DNA of 64,000 nt, taken from the NCBI GenBank assembly GCA_022316685.1, contig JAKJHU010000039.1, positions 6,052,532-6,116,531 on the forward strand, read 5' to 3'. The translations under genes were made by a program, and so were the position numbers. The stretch comes from Progne subis subis. Taxonomy: Eukaryota > Chordata > Aves > Passeriformes > Hirundinidae. The stretch's first letter is position 1. Each line of letters opens with the position of its first letter. Below, one piece after another: positions 60,501 through 64,000 of the stretch. The notes under the pieces were generated by a model that saw only the letters and a program-made list of their open reading frames with translations, ran no database searches and was not told the DNA's origin.

Positions 60501-61740
60501 TGGATACTCTTCAGTATCTGACTGCATTGCAGGCCTAGTTAGTGCTGCTAACCCATGCTGTGGAAAGTACTCTAGGACTGGGAGTAAAGTAGAAAGAAAT
60601 CTTCTGAAACGAGGAATAAAATACCTGTCATTTATTGAATGTTTTTGGTGATTGAGGATGAAATTCCACAGCAGCCTAAAATCATCTAAGTACTGGGTTC
60701 TGTTTTTCTCTGGTTTTGCTTTGCTGGCTCTGGTACTCCTTGACCTTGGTTCTGTAGTTAAGTATTTCAGTTTGCTACGCTGACAAAAAACTCTGTATTT
60801 TTATTGTCAGATTGGTCTTTCCTGGGTTTTATCCACTGAAATAGCTCAGCGCAGTGTTATACAAGCAATAAGCCAGCAGAATTCAAGATTGGACTTCTGT
60901 AGCCGCTGTTGTGTTCGTTCAGGCTGCTGTAAAATTGCGGCCTGAGGGACATTGTGTTAAATTGAACTACAGTACCGAATTTTGCTACATACTCCAGATA
61001 CACAGTTGTTAAGACTGATGACAGCTGAAATTTTGGTTTATGTTTTATTACAGACATGCTGCTTCTAGTCTGATATGTCAATGATATTTATAAATAAGGA
61101 ATTTCAGACTTGCACAATATTTTGGGATGTCAGTGCCAGTAGTTGAGTCATTCACACTCACAGCTTCCTGATCTTTTGCCTGGTATGAGCTGCATGTAGC
61201 AGTGCATAATGCTGCAATACCAATACCATTGTACTCCAGGGTGTTTCTTTCAGCAACAGACAGTACTTTTTTAAAATGCCTTAAAAAAACAACAGATGGC
61301 TGCAGCTCTATGTTTTTATTATTTTTGTAACTGTGACTTCTGTTTATAAAATTCCTATTTATTTGGCTTTTAGCATGATACTTCCTATCTTTAATCCCAC
61401 TTTCAGTGATGGTAATAGATTTCTTGGAAGCAGAGTTGTATGAATGGTATGACTTGCATTTTCTCCCCCTTTCCATAGACATGAATCTTACAAAACACAG
61501 TACAGAGCAATGTTTGTGATGAACTGCGTTGTTAACAAAGAGGAAGTGCTGAAATACAGAAAGAAGGTAAAGAGAAGTAAGAAAGTGAAGCACAGCAAAG
61601 AAATTGGCTCTACACAATCAAATCAAGAAGAAGAGGAAATATATCATCCAGTATTATGTACTGAATGCTCAACTGAAGTAGCAGTAATGGATAAAGATGA
61701 AGTTTTTCACTTCTTCAATGTTCTGGCCAGCCACTCCTAA
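57144..61740 (+). CDS. EAPP: E2F-associated phosphoprotein, complete, 6 coding exons
   Basis: Segments 57144-57217, 57697-57878, 58498-58596, 58927-59050, 59880-59999 and 61479-61740 join to 861 nt, 286 residues plus stop (human is 285 as I recall). EAPP is a nuclear phosphoprotein that binds activating E2F factors and promotes E2F-dependent transcription and G1 progression (family knowledge). The N-terminus MSRLREEDDPYVVEEPSDEE is followed by SSEDEVDVLLHGTPDQKRKL, a Ser/Glu-rich acidic stretch, then RYYDDIYFDSDSEDED and NDELLYDPEEDNRDQ. The C-terminal half holds CPAC (187-190) and CLDC (195-198), and CTEC (260-263) follows later, so these Cys pairs may bind zinc (inference). It ends DEVFHFFNVLASHS. 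A lysine-rich patch at about 221-235 resembles a nuclear localisation signal. No disruption is seen. Confidence 0.96.
57697..57878 (+). CDS. EAPP: EAPP coding exon 2
   Basis: Acceptor GTTTGTAG, donor GTAAAT. Encodes SEDEVDVLLHGTPDQKRKLI through NTTMKTMEGKWTSPEM. Confidence 0.95.
58498..58596 (+). CDS. EAPP: EAPP coding exon 3
   Basis: Acceptor TCACCTGTAG, donor GTAAAT. Encodes a Ser/Thr/Gly-rich run, then RYYDDIYFDSDSEDEDKK. The Ser-rich part is the least like the human protein I recall. Confidence 0.94.
58927..59050 (+). CDS. EAPP: EAPP coding exon 4
   Basis: Acceptor TTTTTCCAG, donor GTAAGC. Encodes DTQDVRKNRKHQQRRILSND then ELLYDPEEDNRDQEWVDSQR, ending in RG. Confidence 0.95.
59880..59999 (+). 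CDS. EAPP: EAPP coding exon 5
   Basis: Acceptor AATTGGTAG, donor GTAACA. Encodes YRNQRRAPQQRQAKPAAVPN then SDAVLNCPACMTTLCLDCQ with two Cys pairs. The pyrimidine tract is weak just before the AG. Confidence 0.94.
61479..61740 (+). CDS. EAPP: EAPP coding exon 6 (C-terminus, stop)
   Basis: Acceptor CCTTTCCATAG. Encodes HESYKTQYRAMFVMNCVVNK, a lysine-rich segment, EEEIYHPVLCTECSTEVAV and FHFFNVLASHS, then TAA. Confidence 0.96.
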
Positions 61741-62095
61741 TGTACAAATGCAGGGAGAAAAAGTCTGTGCTGTTTTTAAGAGGGTAGGAAGTGTTAGAAA
61801 TGCAGACACACTCACCTTTTTTAAAATGTGGTCTTATAAATGTACATTTTCATCTCAGAACTTTATAATGGTTGGACTTTTTGCAAAGTTTATAAAAGGC
61901 ATACAGTTAACCGTGTGTATATAAGAGTAATATTCTTTCCCACCATCAGGCGGTTGTATCATTGGAGATTAAATATTTTGTAAATACCATGTAAGATCTG
62001 TATATTACAATAATTCCCTGTATATATACTATCCATTCATTATCTCACTGTGTATTAGAACGGCTTCTTGGAATAAATACTTTATAGTAACTGAT
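61741..62095 (+). other. EAPP: EAPP 3' untranslated region
   Basis: AT-rich sequence to a canonical AATAAA at 62072-62077. Cleavage is expected about 15-25 bases beyond it. Confidence 0.7.
62072..62077 (+). promoter_or_regulatory. EAPP: Candidate EAPP poly(A) signal
   Basis: AATAAA about 330 bp past the stop, the only canonical hexamer before the next repeat, followed by T/G-containing sequence. Confidence 0.7.
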
Positions 62096-62202
62096 TTTCA
62101 TGGTGGCATTGGTTATATTTATAGCAAGGGATAAACAATATTCAGTCAAAATGTTTGATATCATTAGGCTGTTTTTCTTGGTTGATTTGCACACATGGTC
62201 TG

Positions 62203-62245
62203 TGTTATGGTTTTACCCCAGCTGGCAACTAGGCCACACAACTGC
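62203..62245 (-). mobile_element. Avian ERV LTR terminal fragment, minus orientation
   Basis: TGTTATGGTTTTACCCCAGC followed by TGGCAACTAGGCCACACA matches the reverse-complement 3' end of the LTR group seen at 52831 and 19768. After about 43 bp the similarity stops and I cannot find the opposite terminus, so this is a truncated remnant. Confidence 0.7.
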
Positions 62246-64000
62246 TTGGGATATGCGTGAGACAAGATTTCAGTTTCATCTTTGCTACCTACATTCAGAC
62301 TCATTAGAGAAGTATCTAACTTGCAATATCAGGTAGCCGTGGGATCATGTGAAGTGGGATAAATTCTTATTGTGTGCCACGAGCCAAGAGGTGGACAGAG
62401 GAAATTCTGAATGCACGAAGAACTGTTTCTTGGTAGAGGTGTGGAGGACCACGTGTAATAGGCATAATGATCTGTGCTCTAGAGCATATTGGCCTCGATT
62501 TACCTCCCTTCACATTCCATGTAAAACACAAAGGCTCTCTGTAGTGTCAGGTTAACAATGTTTGCATTGACCTGCTGGAAACATGAGCACGTGAGAAGGT
62601 AGTTCAAGAGCTCAAGTGTCAATGCACGTGGTACCAGGAAAAACAATTATGTGATGACAGCCCCTAAGCAGAAGTAGAATGGAGCTGGTGAAGGATGAGA
62701 AATCATACAGAGCAATAATGTCCATTTTCATAAGGGGCTAACTAGCAAAAAAAATTTATGAGTATGCACCATACCAAAAAAGTGTAAGGGGCAACCTCTC
62801 TGGTGAGTTAGGGCAGATATAGGAGATTTTGAAGCTGTCATGCCTTCAGGCATTACCTTTCTTCTCATCCCAGGTCCTTTCTTGCTTCTGCGTTTTGCTT
62901 GCCTTATCACTTGAATTGTAGAGCATCTTGTTAGGAATCATAGGAACAGAGAAGACTGGACCCATTTGTTCCATGTTTATACAGTTCCCGCAGCTCTGAA
63001 TGCGAGTAATGCTTTAGTTGTGCTGATACCTCACTTGTCCTTGAACTTTGGACACGTTTATACAGAAAGGCACCTTTCATGATTACCACTGTTTACTCAA
63101 GCAGCAACACCAACACAGGACTCCTCCGGCAGCAATTGCAATAAGCAACAGTGGACTTGGATAGTGGCAACAGCTCCCATAAGCAGTTATGTTGGGCTAT
63201 TAACTGTGTGAATGCTCTCATTTCTCCTTGTGTTCAAATAAATCTGCATGGATAAGGTGTGTCTAAATGTCTTCAGGACATTTCAAATCCCATTTGAAAT
63301 TCAGGAATCAAATCCCATTTCAAATTCCTGCCACACTACTAAATAGTACAGTCTTAAGTTTTTTTTGCCAGCTGCTTTTGTTTTTCATAGTTATCTCCTG
63401 ATTCTGTAGTTTTATTTTGCAGCTGCATAACTCAAATGTGCATTCTCCCGTGGTTGTATTTCCTTATTTTTCATTGTATAAATAGCATGGGTGAAGGTAG
63501 GGGTGGGATGGCTACAAGGACGGAATCACATTGCTCAGTGACATACTTGCAAATTGATTTCCTTAGCAGAGTAAGTATAGTCAATTCCAGTGCACATCTA
63601 TGCTGTGCACAGTTGGAATGTGCGGTCCGGACTGGTGGCCTGGAAGTTGCAAGACGTGCTCTGCCCATTTAAGGTGCCTGATGATTGTGTACATCCCCTC
63701 CCAGCAGGCTTTCAACAAGTAACTTTCCACAGAGCCAGCATAAACTGCCAAGGGCTTTCTTAATCACATAGTGCCCAACCAGTCAGTGGGAATTTGTCTT
63801 TGGCCGAACAGCAGCCGGGGCAGGGGTGTCCCTTACCCTCTGCTTCCTGGCTCTGAGTGCCTCAGGGTAGTGCAACGCTAGGAACAGTCACAGTAAACAG
63901 CTGATTCATCACCTCTTTGTTTTTCCTATTCATATGGATTAATCTCACCAGAGCTGGCCTATCTTAAGGTCGCATTTATCTAAGCCACGTTTTCAGGCGG
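62246..64000. other. Intergenic DNA downstream of EAPP, no gene seen
   Basis: Unique-looking sequence with mixed composition. It contains a compound inverted/direct repeat at 63280-63331. Reading frames here are short and have no recognisable domains. Confidence 0.55.
63280..63331. repeat. Compound inverted and direct repeat
   Basis: ATTTCAAAT-CCC-ATTTGAAAT (63280-63300) is a perfect 9-bp inverted repeat. It is followed by CAGGAAT...ATTCCTG (63303-63331), a 7-bp inverted repeat. Both share the core AAATCCCATTT, so a local duplication is likely. Confidence 0.85.

Noticed and set aside
61078..61617. 179-codon minus-strand frame opposite EAPP exon 6
   Set aside because: It overlaps a clearly coding + strand exon and extends into its intron. 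The translation has no recognised domain.
1..64000. Search for tRNA, rRNA, CRISPR, prokaryotic operons or an undescribed defence-like system
   Set aside because: Nothing in the sequence supports any of these. The window is ordinary vertebrate genic and intergenic DNA.

Overview
The window looks like vertebrate, and specifically avian, nuclear DNA. It carries intron-containing genes with GT/AG junctions, three CpG-island promoters, CR1-type LINE fragments ending in the ATTCTATGATT-like 3' tail, and solo LTRs of a kind common in birds. The species cannot be fixed from sequence alone. The LTR type suggests a neoavian (non-galliform) bird, but that is inference.

Three protein-coding genes lie head-to-tail on the + strand, and all three can be reconstructed exon by exon. 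CFL2 (cofilin-2, 4 coding exons, 344-2452, 166 aa) regulates actin filament severing and turnover. SNX6 (sorting nexin-6, 14 coding exons, 27174-55055, 406 aa) is a PX-BAR membrane-remodelling subunit of the endosome-to-Golgi retromer/ESCPE pathway. EAPP (E2F-associated phosphoprotein, 6 coding exons, 57144-61740, 286 aa) is a nuclear modulator of E2F transcription. The order CFL2-SNX6-EAPP matches the order I know from human chromosome 14q13, so this is a conserved syntenic block. The three products act in different processes; their adjacency looks like ancestral linkage and not a functional cluster.

Layout: 1-1000 CFL2 CpG island; 344-2452 CFL2 coding exons, then a 3'UTR with many candidate poly(A) signals to at least about 3.5 kb and possibly 5.1-5.9 kb; about 6-26.6 kb AT-rich intergenic DNA without convincing genes, holding one plus-oriented CR1, one plus-oriented solo LTR and one short minus-oriented CR1; 26.7-27.85 kb SNX6 CpG island; 27.2-56.1 kb SNX6, whose introns hold a minus-oriented CR1 (intron 3), a minus-oriented solo LTR with a perfect 5-bp target duplication (intron 13) and several very long poly(T) tracts; 56.9-57.5 kb EAPP CpG island with twin ETS-type motifs; 57.1-62.1 kb EAPP; 62.2-64 kb an LTR terminal fragment and otherwise unassigned DNA.

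I found no tRNA, rRNA, CRISPR array, bacterial-type operon or clearly undescribed system. The more interesting non-genic signals are the two solo LTRs with target duplications, a perfect 13-bp hairpin near 25.1 kb, a compound inverted/direct repeat near 63.3 kb, a GGGCCT hexanucleotide run in CFL2 intron 1, and acceptor-like sites next to very long T tracts in SNX6 introns.
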